Shown one piece after another: positions 37,492 to 49,541 of a DNA stretch of 64,000 nucleotides. Location of the stretch: assembly GCA_963969595.1 (NCBI GenBank), contig OZ018415.1, forward strand, positions 16,368,001 through 16,432,000, in the 5' to 3' direction. Below the pieces are notes generated by a model. It saw only the letters and a list, made by a program, of their open reading frames with translations. It had not been told where the DNA came from and searched no databases. The number at the start of each line of letters is the position of its first letter. Position 1 is the first letter of the stretch. Origin of the DNA: Neckera pumila. Taxonomy: Eukaryota > Streptophyta > Bryopsida > Hypnales > Neckeraceae. The translations under genes were made by a program, and so were the position numbers.

Positions 37492-38372
37492 TCCCTAAAG
37501 GACCGGCATGCATTTTTTGATTGTATAAATTTTTTGGGCAGGTACGTGTGACTAGAGATTTCTATATTTTAGGCGAAAATTTTAATAGAAGATGGGCGTG
37601 AGGAGTGTCTTTTGTATGCACCAAATTTCATGACATTTGGAGATACCAATCAAAAGTTATGGCCTAATATGTTACTTTTTTTGTAACTAATAGTTTGAGC
37701 AGATCAGAAAAGTAAATTGAAATTGGTTTCCTAGAAGTATAAATACGTAAAAAGCTTTGAATCATCCCATTTTGATCAATGAGTCAGAAGTTATGAAGAT
37801 TTTTGGTTTGCGGGCAATTATGGATTCTCTACTCTAAAATTAACTTTGAAGTCCTTTTTCTTACTCAATTTTCAATATTTTTTGAAAAAAAATAAGACCT
37901 AGAATGTAGGTTGTTTATTACAACATTGCAACCACTGGGATTGGCATTTTTCAATTCTATAATTAAATTCTTGACAATTGAGTATTTTGAATCATTCTCT
38001 ACTACTATCTACTTACCATTTTTTCCTATATATCAGACAATTCCAAATGAAGTGAAAATTTTCAAGCATGTAGCCAACTTGTCTAGGAGAAAGAATCCAA
38101 AGAAGCTTTGTCATTTTGGACATTTTTTCATCGAAAAGTGAGCTTGTGAAGTGCAGTTGCCTTGTTTTTTGCAAGGCCAAAAAAATGATTTTAGGGATTT
38201 TGAATGCTTATATCTTGCAATCCACGTGGTGGAAATTTCTGAAATTTTTATTTCATGTTCTTAAGTCAACATACTATAAGATCCTATGGTTACATATGTC
38301 AAAAAAAGTTTTTTTCAAAAATTGGGTACGTGCACTAAAAATGACAAATTTTGAGTCATGGAATTTTAGGGG
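37492..38372. mobile_element. TTAA-bounded element 11, 881 bp
   Basis: TTAA 37488-37491 is followed by TCCCTAAAGGACC. The right end AATTTTAGGGG is followed by TTAA 38373-38376. The core is reversed (AAGATCCTATGGTTACAT). It is a sister of the copies at 27.2 and 44.0 kb. Confidence 0.8.
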
Positions 38373-38376
38373 TTAA

Positions 38377-39413
38377 GACGGTTTTGAGTCGCTGAAGAAA
38401 TTACATTGAAGCCATACGGTGTCAAACCACCTAAGAAAGGTACCTTCCTTGTTTGTTTTATTATGTTGAGATCTCCTGGACAGTGCATCCTCTAGTAGAA
38501 AAGGCTCTGCGAGGAGGCGTACACAGGCTTTGTAATTGTGGCGTTTGGACGTGTGATGTGAAAGTTATTGAATTTCAAATTTTTTCTTGAATCAAAAAAT
38601 TAAAAAAAAAATTAACTATTTGACTGTAGCAACCGTACAGGGCACACTATTGTAGTTTGTTTTAAAAAGAAAAGAAAAAGGGCGATGTTTTTTAATTTTT
38701 TAATTTTCTTTTAAGAAATGAAACGGAAATTCCATTCCAAAGTACTCCGTAAAAGATGTTAAAGTACTCCGTAAAAGATGTTTAAATGTTTAATATCTTA
38801 AGAGATTCTACACCTGGACTGAGCAATAGGGCCAGCCATGAATCTAAATATTGGTCTCAGAATCTGCATGCATAAGGACACTTAGCAAGCTGCATGCCCA
38901 TGCAGGAATATTCATGCCCTATAATGGTACGCCACGTGGTAAAATTGGTGGCAGGCTTTAACCATAGTTAGCTCGGGAGCAGCGTTAAAATTTGAAAAGT
39001 CCAACCAGATCACTCACTCTTGTGGCAATGATCACCGACATACACAGTTCTCATTTCTGCAATTTTCTTAAAACTATTCTTGGATTCATCCGTTTGGGAA
39101 ACGTAGTTTACTTTCACAAGAAAGATTTGGCAAGTACACTATGTATTTCATTTCATTTTGGAGAAATATAATGATTTTGTCCCCATAATTTTGGACTAAA
39201 TAATGTGCTCTCTCATCTTTATTTATGAAGTTAGTATTTGCAATGACCTAGAATTTTGCCAAAAGCAATTAACACAAATATGAACTATAGTACTTGGCAA
39301 CATTTTTTTTGCCTTTGGAGTTAGAGTAGAACAACCCAATGCCGTCAATCATCCAATTCCATCATCTATTGGCCTTTCCCATGTGCATTAGTCACCCATC
39401 CATTATCACAATC
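38377..39413. repeat. Dispersed repeat and 22-bp tandem duplication
   Basis: 38.44-38.66 kb is shared with 63.69-63.93 kb. AAAGTACTCCGTAAAAGATG begins two exact 22-bp copies at 38739-38760 and 38761-38782. No gene in the remainder. Confidence 0.6.
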
Positions 39414-39416
39414 TTA

Positions 39417-39805
39417 GAGCAGCCCCAGACCTATTGGATACACTAGAATAGCAAGTGGGGGCTTGTCAATCCTTGGGAGCTTGCCCGGGCAATGTAAGCC
39501 CTTTGCTCCCCCACGCCAATATGGGACAATCACACTGCCTCAAGCTCCACATGCCCCCCTGAGATTGCCACCTCATAGAGTAAAGTCTTCCTTGGTCAAA
39601 TTTAATTAAAACCTAGATACAAAAGCACAAAATTGAGAATACTGAGCCACCAACGAGACTTTGGGTTTGGTCGTGTGCTGTCCAAAATTGGCTTGTGTCC
39701 GGCCTTCTTTTTGCTTGTGCCGTGCTTGCCATGGGGCACCATATGTGGCCAGGTCCGGCCATTCACCGGCTTTGCTCCACATCCCGAGTGGATGTGGGGC
39801 TGCTC
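39417..39805. mobile_element. PIF/Harbinger-like MITE, 389 bp, TTA duplication
   Basis: The ends GAGCAGCCCCA and TGGGGCTGCTC are exact inverted repeats of 11 bp, flanked by TTA at 39414-39416 and 39806-39808. Ends of this kind (GAGCATCCCCA-like) are common in plant MITEs. The 95-codon minus-strand open frame across it is incidental. Confidence 0.65.
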
Positions 39806-41033
39806 TTAGCAACCCTTTTGCATTATGACAAATAATATATTTGGGGAGGAAACACGTCAGGGTAAATTTTTTTTCTTTTTTTCTTTTGAGCAAATGGAGA
39901 AACTCTGTTTTTTTTATGGCTTAATGTTTCATCCAACCTTTAATTTTTTTTTTATTTTGAAAAAAAACTTTACTATTGCGGGCAATCTACATCAACCAAA
40001 GCAAGGAACCACGAAAGGGGGTTCAAGATGGTCTAAAGTTCTAAGAATCTCCTAGGGATTGGGGTTCCAAATGTGCACTGAGTAAAGTCGAACCCAATTA
40101 GAGGGCCAATAGTAGGAGAACCATCTTGAATGTGGGAGAGTATGGTTTGAGCATGATCTCAAACCTCTTGTGCTTGCGAGCAGTAAAAGAATCTATGAGA
40201 AGGAGTTTCCTTGCATCCTAAGGAACAACAATTATAATTGATGTCAATGCATGAGGCAATCCGCGCTCGCCATGAATGAACTGCTACCGCATTGAGGTTT
40301 AGGGTGGTCTACCCACACTTTACCAATTTCGTCTCAACAAACTTTGAAAAATCACAAAAAATTCATTTCTAGTCCAAATGTCTTGATTTTACTTGCAAAT
40401 GACTTCTCTCAAACTTCTCAATCTTTGAAAAATACGTGAGTTGACAAATAGCTTCTCCAAAGTATCTACTGTAGATAGCAAAGTTGTTTGGTAAAAAGCA
40501 TATTTACCTTACCGCATGTCATTACAAGTTTGCAATGTGATTTATGGAGAGTACAACTTATTGTGGTTTCCGTTGCACTTTTGTCTTCAATTTGGCCTGG
40601 CAGCATTGTGTTTGGGAGGGACATTCCGTATGAAAGTAAGTCCTTGTTTTCAGCAGGGACATTCGTATGAAAGTTTCTAAATTGTTGGGGAAAGCAATGG
40701 GTGCCACCGGCTCAACAGGTCAGTCAAGTATGGGAAAAACATGACTTGAGATCAATGGAGGACATGCTGCTCCAAGTGTGTCCTTTGTACTTGCACATGA
40801 CTTCTCCAGTTTTAAGTTAAAAGATATGGAGTACCAGCTTGAACCCATGCTGCACCCAACCAGGTACTAGTTAAAAGTTCTCCCATCTCATAGAACATAA
40901 AAATAAAGTTGAAATAAAATTAGACTAATAATGATGACACAAAACATTCTTGAATTTCAAGGCCAGAGATCTGGTCCTTTATTATTGAAACCTTGGATTC
41001 AAAATTGCCAAAGAATACAAGGAGTTTACTCTT
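39806..41033. other. Gene-free stretch
   Basis: No recognised gene. A short block near 40.94 kb (AAAACATTCTTGAATTTCAA) recurs at about 59.72 kb. Confidence 0.45.
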
Positions 41034-41997
41034 TGTACAGTACCCCAAAGAAAGAGTACGTAACTTCCAGTTTTGTACCTGAAGGCTTAATTTTGAAATC
41101 AGATTTAGAAGATGATCCATCGAGATTTTGAAAAAACTTTTTGAACAAAAACAACTCAGAATTTATAGGAGAACAACTTTTGTTCTTGGCCAAATAGCGT
41201 ATTGTGCATTTGTAGTGATTGATTGATTGATTGATTGACAAAGTGAAATATTGTACATTCAAAGGTGTTTTTTCCAAATCACATTTACTACACAAATTAC
41301 TAAGATTTTGAAATTACTTCTTGAAAGGAAACAACTCAAAACTTACAAGAGAATAACTCTCATTTTAACCCCTAAAGGTTAACATGCCTCAATGGTTCAC
41401 AAATGAAGCCCAATCGAGTGGACCAATCTCAAAAGACGACTCATCTCACCAAATAATTTGTTTCCAGGCTTCTATTGTCCAATGTTGGTGCTATATTGCA
41501 AAGGCTAGCCCTGCAAGCTTGTGCTTGTTGTTTAGAAACGGCTTCTCTGCAACAATGCAAGATTGATAGCCCAAACTATGGATTACTTTTTGAACTGTGA
41601 CAATAGTGAGATTAGTCCACTCGTTTGGGCTTCATCTGTGAACCATTGAGGCATGTTAAGCTTTTGAGCTTAAAATGAAAGTTATTCTCTTGTAAGTATT
41701 GAGTTGTTTCCTTTCAAGAAGTAATTTCAAAATCTTAGTAATTTGTGTAGTAAATGTGATTTGAAAAAATCACCTTTGAATGTACAATATTTTACTTCGT
41801 CAATAAATCAATCACTACAAATGCACAATACGCTATTTGGCCAAGAACAAAAGTTGTTCTCCTATAAATTCTGAGTTGTTTTTGTTCGAAAAGTTTTTTT
41901 CAAAATCTTGATGGATCATCTTCTAAATCTGATTTTAAAATTAAGCCTTCAAGCACAAAACTGGAAGTTATGTACTCTTTCTTTGGGGTACTGTACA
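41034..41997. mobile_element. Long foldback, arms of about 390 bp
   Basis: Arm 41034-41430 pairs with 41608-41997 around a 177-bp loop. Outer ends are TGTACAGTACCCCAAAG and its complement. The left arm carries a (GATT)n run (41216-41237) that is shorter on the right. It also carries TTAACCCCTAAAGGTTAA at 41365, where the right arm instead has TTAAGCTTTTGAGCTTAA. Confidence 0.8.
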
Positions 41998-43197
41998 GTA
42001 GATGAGAACTTCTCTAAACCATAGTCTGGGGAGATTTTTAGCACAAACGGCTAAAATCCTACAATTTCTTTTTCTTGAGCCAAACGGTTGTTTGAATCAT
42101 TTTCTTGGCTAGGCCTATAAAAAATAGAGAATATTTTTAGATTTTCCTCTTAAATGGTTGGTTTTTTTCGAAGATTTTGAAATCAATTAGGCAATTCCTG
42201 ATTTCAACCAACTAACTTGTAACTAAATGTCGGTTCTCCCTGTACATTGCTCTAAATTGATAGGTTTAGGATTCTTTTGACAAGATTACATTATGGAGTT
42301 TTATTTGCTTATGGAAGGTCATTTTTAGGTAGGACATTAAATCCATCTTACGAAGTGGCACCACCAAGATAAATTTTGTTTTTTTTGAGGTAAAAATTAA
42401 AAAAAAGCCCCCTATTTAGTGCCGTGTCTAGGGTATGTTGTAGATCTCTCTAGCTGATTTTGGGTCCCTAATTGCAAATAGGAATTCAAAATTTGTAGAA
42501 TTTTTTTGGTGGAAAATAAAAACTTCTTGCGTTTCCCCAAGGATAATCCCACCCTGCTTTTAGTCATAACCTTGTTATAGGGACAATTTGGGACTAATTT
42601 GACAAGATTACCTTAAAGAGGTTTATTTGCTTATAGAGGGTCAACTTAGGGAGGTTCTACTGTATATAGGCCTACAACAAAGGTTGACGCCCCCTATTTG
42701 GACCCTTCATTTTTCTTGGCATTACTTATAATGTAGTTGGCAGAAATTGTGTATGCTTTGAGGGGGATTGTGATAGATTTGAATGGAGATTGACAGTTTA
42801 AGAAGAAATCCCTCGGTAGAGACTGCAATGAGGACATGAATAGTGCCCAAATTTTTGAAAATTTATATCTCTTTATTGTAATTAGATTTTTTTTTTCCCC
42901 CTCACATTGTAACTAGTTTTGCACATTTCAGCACGATGGTTACTTTACCAATTGTCCACTGCAACATTACAGGGTTAAAGTTAAAGCACTCTTCACCACC
43001 ACTCAGCTAATTGTGCTAAGCTCTGCTGTTGCAAGGGTCAGTTGCCACCTCCTCATAGACCAAGCACCATGTCACAAAATGAGAGATTGAGAGAAAAAGA
43101 ACATGTACTGTACAGTCCAGTCCAGTCCAAGTTCAAGTAACTTAACCCAAGCTTGCTAAGCTCCAAAACCAGCCATTGACTCTAACCTTGATGGAAG
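41998..43197. other. Gene-free stretch with a short dispersed repeat
   Basis: No gene. 42.37-42.54 kb is a copy of the family also at 0.70, 10.01, 22.97 and 43.81 kb. Confidence 0.45.
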
Positions 43198-43199
43198 TA

Positions 43200-43625
43200 A
43201 GGTAGATCAACCTATTACCACCCTGATTTGCAATTTGACTATCTTGGGGCCAATTCCATGAGAGACATATATTTTCAGAGGTGTGCGCATGTTTCATGAA
43301 TCAAACCCAAGTGAAATTATAATTTTTTGATCAAAATTGTAGTTTTTGTGAATTTTTGAAGTATTTTACTAAAGTGCCCATGACTAGGGTCATAAACGTC
43401 CTAATAACAACCCATAACCACCTTCTTATGTCCCTATAAGCATCTAGGTATTCACCAATCAGCTATTGCCACATTACCCTAAATGACATAAATGCACTGA
43501 TTTTGTCAGATTTCCAAATAGAATTGGCTCACTTCTAGACAGATTTGGATGGTGGAATGGTTGGAAATGGGGCCAAAAACAGGGTGGCAGAAATGGGTTG
43601 GAGACGGAATTAGGTTGGTCTACCT
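43200..43625. mobile_element. TA-flanked MITE, 426 bp, copy 1
   Basis: The left end AGGTAGATCAACCTATTACC and right end GGAATTAGGTTGGTCTACCT are inverted repeats of about 20 bp, with TA at 43198-43199 and 43626-43627. It is an inverted copy of 44886-45312. Confidence 0.8.
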
Positions 43626-44009
43626 TAAGCGCAATGCTCTTAAATTGCTGATCACCCATTTTGCCTTAGAGTATGACCTGGCATCTGAGACCCAATCTCC
43701 ACCATTCAACGAGGCATCAAGAAATTTCTCAAAAAACACTATTTTTATACATCATGAAAAACCAAGAAAGATGTTAAATCGTGCCATTGAATGTGGGCCC
43801 AACAGGATAAATTGGGGGTTCTCGAGGGTAAAAATAAAAAAAAACCCTATATTTGAGCTGTGTCAAGGTACTATCTAGCCCCCCACCTAATTTGGGGCCT
43901 CCAATTGCAAATATAAATTCAAAATTTGCAAAAAAAAAGTTTGTGGCAAATAAAGAATTTTTGCGTTTTCCTGGGGTAAATTTGGCCCACCTTTGATGTC
44001 ACGACTTAA

Positions 44010-44840
44010 TTACAAAGGACCAACTTGTGCTTTTGGCAACATAGCGATTTTGGACAGCTTACTACAAATGGTTAAAAAGTTATTGCATGATATGTAATTC
44101 TCAACATTTGGCGAGAAGCTTGGACAGCATAGAAAAATTCTTTAAAAATCACTTTTAAAAAATAAAAAATTTGCAATTGTTTTTTTAGATTTATATATAC
44201 AAGGGAAGCTTTGAATAATTCCATTTCGATTAATGAGTCAAAGGTTATGAGGATTCTTAGTTGGAAGGTAGTTATGAAATTTCTACTCTAAAATAAACTT
44301 TGAAGTCCTTTCTTTAACTCAATTTTTAATATTTTTGAAAAAATATAAAGCCATTAAGTGTATATTGTTTATTACAACATTACAACCATTGGGATTGGCA
44401 TTTTTCAATTTCTTAAATAAATGGTTAACAATTTAGTATTTTGAATCATTCTCTATTTCTTTCTACTTACTATTTTTTTCCTATATGTTTTAGAATTCCA
44501 AATGATCTGAAAATTTTCAAGCATGTAGTCAACTTGCCTTGAATAATGAATCCACCATTTTGGACATTTTTCCATACAAATGTGACCTTATAAAGTGCAG
44601 CTGCCCAGATTTTTGCAAGGACAAAAAAAGGATTTTTGTCAATTCAAATGCTATTATCTTGCAACCCACAAGGTGAAAATTTCTGAAATTTTTTCCACAA
44701 CATCTTGAACTAGTGTACTACAAGATCCTACGATTACATGTGTCCCAATTTATTTTTTTTACTAAAATTTGGTACTTGTATTAGAAATGATAGTTTTGGA
44801 GCATTTTTGGTGTCAAAATATAGTCAAAAACCTGTAGGAG
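44010..44840. mobile_element. TTAA-bounded element 12, 831 bp
   Basis: TTAA 44006-44009 is followed by a decayed left end (TTACAAAGGACC). The right end CCTGTAGGAG is followed by TTAA 44841-44844. The reversed core AAGATCCTACGATTACAT identifies it. It sits between the two inverted TA-flanked MITE copies. Confidence 0.65.
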
Positions 44841-44885
44841 TTAATGTCCTGCAAAAACCACTATGCATTATGCTACAATAATTTA

Positions 44886-45312
44886 AGGTAGACTAGCCTA
44901 ATTCCGTCTCCAACCCATTTCTGCCACCCTGTTTTTGGCCCCATTTCCAACCATTCCACCATCCAAATCTGTCCAAGAGTGAGCCAATTCTATCTGAAAA
45001 TCTGACAAAATCAGTGCGTTTATGTCATTCAGGGTAATATGGCAATAGCTCATTGGTGAATACCTAGATGTTTACAGGGACATAAGAAGGTGGTTATGGG
45101 TTGTTATTAGGATGTTTATGACCCTAGTCATGGGCGCTTTAGTAAAATACTTCAAAAATTCACAAAAACTACAATTTTGATCAGAAAATTATAATTTCAC
45201 TTGAGTTTGATTCATGAAACATGCGCACACCTCTGAAAAATATATGTCTCTCATGGAATTGGCCCCAAGATAGGCAAATTGCAAATCAGGGTGGTAATAG
45301 GTTGATCTACCT
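44886..45312. mobile_element. TA-flanked MITE, 427 bp, copy 2 (inverted)
   Basis: It begins AGGTAGACTAGCCTAATTCC and ends GGTTGATCTACCT with TA on both sides (44884-44885, 45313-45314). It is the reverse complement of copy 1 throughout, at about 90% identity by eye. Confidence 0.8.
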
Positions 45313-45315
45313 TAC

Positions 45316-48300
45316 CGGGGGACCAAGTCAGCATCACGAGGGCCGGGAGCTTCCGAAATCAAGCAGCGGCGACTTTGGGTTCAAACGGTTAAGCCGGTAA
45401 CCCCAACCGTCTGGGAAAGAGAGACGCAGAATCTAGAAAGGTGGGATCCCCGCCTCCACTGACAACGACGTGAAAGTTATTCAACCGACATCTGGAAAGA
45501 AATATATAGAAAAGGAAAAAAAAGAAAAAGACGAGAGAGAGCGTGAAACGAGGAACGAGAGCTAGCCTGTTCTTCCGAGGAGCTCTGGCACCTCTGTTAT
45601 TGCGAGAGCAATTTCGCCCTCCATTCTGCGATTTTTGTGCGTGGGATTGATGTCTTCCACGCTGATCGCGGATTCTCTCGCAATTTGTATTTCGTTGGCG
45701 TTTCTTTTTGAAGGTTTGGAGAGAAACAAGCGTGGAGTATGCACCGCGGTTGTTGGCTGTGAAGCGAAGCTCTGTCTCGCTCGCGGTAACCGACTGACCA
45801 TGGTCGGAGAATTTTGAGCGTCTTTTCTGTGTAGGTGTTTGAATTCTGGTGAGGAAAGAGCGTTACTTGCGGACTGTTTGTGTGAGGGGATGAATGAGAG
45901 GGCTAGCGGTCCTTCGGTTCAGATGAGATTGTGTTAATTTCAGTATGGTGCGGTTTGGTTAAGGATATGTTGTGCGAATTGCAAGGGCGACTTTCTCTTG
46001 CGCCTGTTCTTAGACTTTCGGAGCTTCGTCTTGGCTGGAGAATGATCAATTCTGTATTTTCGCAGTAAAGATGACGGTGCGATTGACTTTTCCTTATGCA
46101 GACGTTAGTCATTGTGAGGTCGTTGAGATTTTGAGCCTTTTTTGGTTGCGGTGATGGAGCTTTTTCTGTTTAAGGCTTGTGCGGATTGTTGGACCAACTT
46201 CGTGTTGAGAGCCAGTTCCTGGATCTTTTTAGCTTCGTCTTGTTTGGAGAAATATCAATTTTTGTTGATTTCTGGATCAAGAATGACGTGGCGACTCCAT
46301 TTTTCGTTAGTCATCATGAGTTTGCTGAGATTTCTGGTCAGTATAGAATGAAAAGTGTATTTGTGTCTTGTTTGTAGTTTAGCACGTGGAATTTTAGAGA
46401 CATTCGCAATTGTAGATGCAGCATTGCCCATGTCTGAAGAAGTCACACACAGTTTTGAACGCCTTGACCATCTGACATAGCGGTTCTTCCGTTCCAGTTT
46501 CTAGGTTAACACACTGCGAGTCACGGTATCCTTGAGTTCCAGCTTCGTTTTCTCCATGCATGCACGATTTGAAGCTTTTATTGTTGGACGATAAGCTCTT
46601 GCTATGCTCTTGGTATTTTAGTTCGAAGCTTGGTTTGAAGCTTGATTTGAACCTTGAGAAGGTCCTTGTTTCTATGTTTACGTATTTTCCAGCGATATGA
46701 GGTGTTGCACGTATCTGTGTCGAAGATTATTGTCAATATTATCTCTTACGTTAAAGTCGCATTCAATCTGCATGTGTGTTTTGTATTGTCGATGTTATAG
46801 GCATTTCGTCTACTTATTGCGCGATGTTCACTGGTCAATTCGGAAGTCTTCAGAGTGATCATGGTTTAAGCCAGGTGTGCGGATATGTCTGCGAAGGAGA
46901 CGTATCCGCACCTGGATTTCCTACGAAGAGGTAGAAATTCCTGTTGCCTGGATGTTTGTAAATTGCACCGAAACCTGAAATGGGTATTCGCTGGCTTGGG
47001 AAAGGGTGTGTATTCAATTCCAGAAAGCTTCTTGTGCGGTGCGCGAAGTAGTGCTCTTTCTATGCACGAAGAGGCTTTCAGTCGATCAACAATTTTTGAG
47101 AGTTCTGATGGGTGATAGAAGGTGCAACACTGATGTCGTCATAACAGACAACACGATTGCACGGGTACAAGTGTGAAATTTCATCGGGTTTGTTTGTTTC
47201 TTCTTTGCTTTTCGTTGCTTCGTAGTTTTGGTGAAGTTTTGGTTCATTACTTTTGCAGTAATAGAAGCGGAATTTTTACTCGGTTTAGGATCTTCTTTCT
47301 GGCTTCATTCGTGGCAATCTTCTGGAGTCGCCATGGGCCTCCTTAACACTAATATTCTGCGAAATTACTTTATGCAACTTGTCAATTTACACCCTCGATG
47401 GTATCCTATGATGTATTGCAGCCTAATCAAGAGACGATGGCTCATGTCTCTCTGTTTATGCTGTGGCAAGAACTGTTTTGGCATTTTGGATGAATTGTCA
47501 CTAATTGGCCTCTATTTTGCGTCTTTACCGCATCCGGACAGATTGGAGGGCAGTGCGGCTGTACAATTTGCTTGGAAGTCCAGAGTTACGGTGTTAAGAA
47601 GCGACAAAATACCTCTTAGAGCTTGTAGACTGAGACCGGCGAAGCTGGGAGCATTCCCCGACTTGAGACGGTACCTGTTGTTGTACATGTCAATGAACTA
47701 CGTTCTGCTTCAGGGACATGTGATTCTGTCGGTGGTCTTGAAATCATTCAAGTATCCTAAAAACTTCGAAAGAGTAACTTCTGACAGACGAAAATGAGTC
47801 CTTGAGGAACTTATTTAGCCTCTCATGCTTCTCTGCTCTGATCAAGAAGATGTAGCAGCGGATAAAAAGTCTTTAATTGCATGCCCCTGTGTGAGCTTTC
47901 TAACTTATTATACCTTGAATTATTGACAGAATTGGCAGCTAGAAGGTACAAATCTGGACGTGGGGAGCATATTTGTCCTGAGGTTCAAAACCCTGGAAAC
48001 AAGAGCGCGAATGGCAGAGAGGCCTTCAATATGTGTGAGCTTAGAAGGGGTGAAACGCATGTGAAATGTCGGATTGGACTGTACAGTCATAGAATGCTCA
48101 TGATTAGCTTCTCACTAGTACGGGAACAGCATTTATCTCGCCGGCTTCCTGGCGTACTTGACTCTACATGAAAGTGGTACTTGGATGGATATTAATGGCT
48201 CTTAGATTGAAAATCTCATAAGTATGCTGGAGTTTGTTGTGATTGTAAGCGGTGGGTTGGGCTACATTCTTGTGACTGGATTCTTAATTTAGCAAGAAGA

Positions 48301-49541
48301 GAATATGCGAAATCTCTGAACAAAGTACGCGAAGCATATGCCAGAGTACCAAGCAACTGATGAAAATCATGACATTGCAGGTAGTACGACTCATTTCTGT
48401 TTCATTGTGAGCAAGAGGGTCTTTATAGCTGCATCATTTCAGAAGTTACAAATTGTTTAGCTGGTGGGGTGAAGACCGAGATCGTAGGCAGAACAAGAAC
48501 CTTGACAAGGGTAGGCATACTGAGACAATAGTTTATCATTTCAAACGTAATGGCATGACTAGAATCTAACTTTAGGCTTGAGATCTCTTCTTGGCCTTTG
48601 AAACTCTAATCATCTCGTTGTTTTGTCCTTGGTCCACTCAGGAGTTCTTTATGTAAGAAGCAACGTTTTTGCTCTGCGACCAATGTAGTCTAGGTATAAG
48701 ATATCTTTGACGAATCACTAGGTAAGTCCTGCACCTGAGCTTTTTAATTCTTGTCGGATTGGATCTTCTCTATGCACTCGCGAACCTGTCAACATATAAA
48801 GCACAACGTACGAATCGTCGGTTTTTTCAACTCATCCTTCTTAACAATTTTATGATTTATGATAAATATGATCTGACAGCTTAGTGGTTTACTTTCATTA
48901 AAACTGGGTGCATTTTTGCTTTAGGTTTTGGTTGGCCTTTAACTTTCATTTTTTGACCTTATAACTACCACATTTGTGAGCTGTGAATAGACATGAGAGT
49001 CAATTGTATTCGAGGATGTGCAGAATTAGCTCTGTGTTTGTTCTGTGAATCGTCCTTTAGTGAGTAGTTGGCAAATACGTTCAAGTAGCTTCTTGATCGC
49101 AATAATCGGTTGAATTCATTGGAAGGGATAGGTCTGACTCATTCCTGGAGCTTAGATCGAGAAGTTTTTCCTTTTCAATCACGATGGCTTGCTTTGTATG
49201 CAGGTAATGCTTGAAGATATTATTGCTGTTTTTTGGAACGTCTCGGATAAAGCTATCTTCATTGTGCCTAATGCTGTATTGTAAGCACTACAAGGGCGAA
49301 TGCATGGATGATGCTCCAAGATTGCCCTTACTTTTAAGAATTACGAGATCAAGATCATTAGGTCTGATTAGTCTCTGCCCTACAAAGTGAACATATATGA
49401 GAGTCGGCCTTAGCGAGCAGGTCAGCCGACCTGCTTTTACGAACAGTCAGAAGGGGACTGTGTCTATTACTGCAAGATACATTTGAATTCTGCGCTCAAG
49501 GCGAGGTGATATGTGTTTGAGCCATTGCTTTGTACGGAGCA
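45316..49541 (+). promoter_or_regulatory. Promoter and probable long 5' leader of the PHO1-like gene
   Basis: These 4.2 kb hold no recognisable protein. The sequence changes abruptly from AT-rich repeats to mixed-composition DNA after 45.32 kb. A TATATA lies at 45503-45508 and is followed by a purine-rich GAGAGA stretch, which looks like a core promoter and leader. From there to the start codon the DNA stays T-rich and stop-rich like moss-type leader introns, with several candidate AG acceptors. The 189-codon open frame at 47228-47797 lacks an ATG start and matches no family I know. I infer a long leader with one or more 5' UTR introns. An unrelated non-coding transcript is the alternative. 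Confidence 0.35.
48301..48341. promoter_or_regulatory. Pair of P1BS-like motifs (GNATATNC)
   Basis: GAATATGC at 48301-48308 and the perfect palindrome GCATATGC at 48334-48341 both fit the consensus GNATATNC bound by PHR1-type MYB factors in the phosphate-starvation response. They lie 1.2 kb upstream of the PHO1-like start codon. A single match every few kilobases is expected by chance. Two within 41 bp near a phosphate gene is suggestive only. Confidence 0.35.

Noticed and set aside
47228..47797. 189-codon open frame on the plus strand
   Set aside because: It starts at TTG, has no ATG-based model, no domain or motif that I recognise, and lies in probable leader or intron DNA of the PHO1-like gene.
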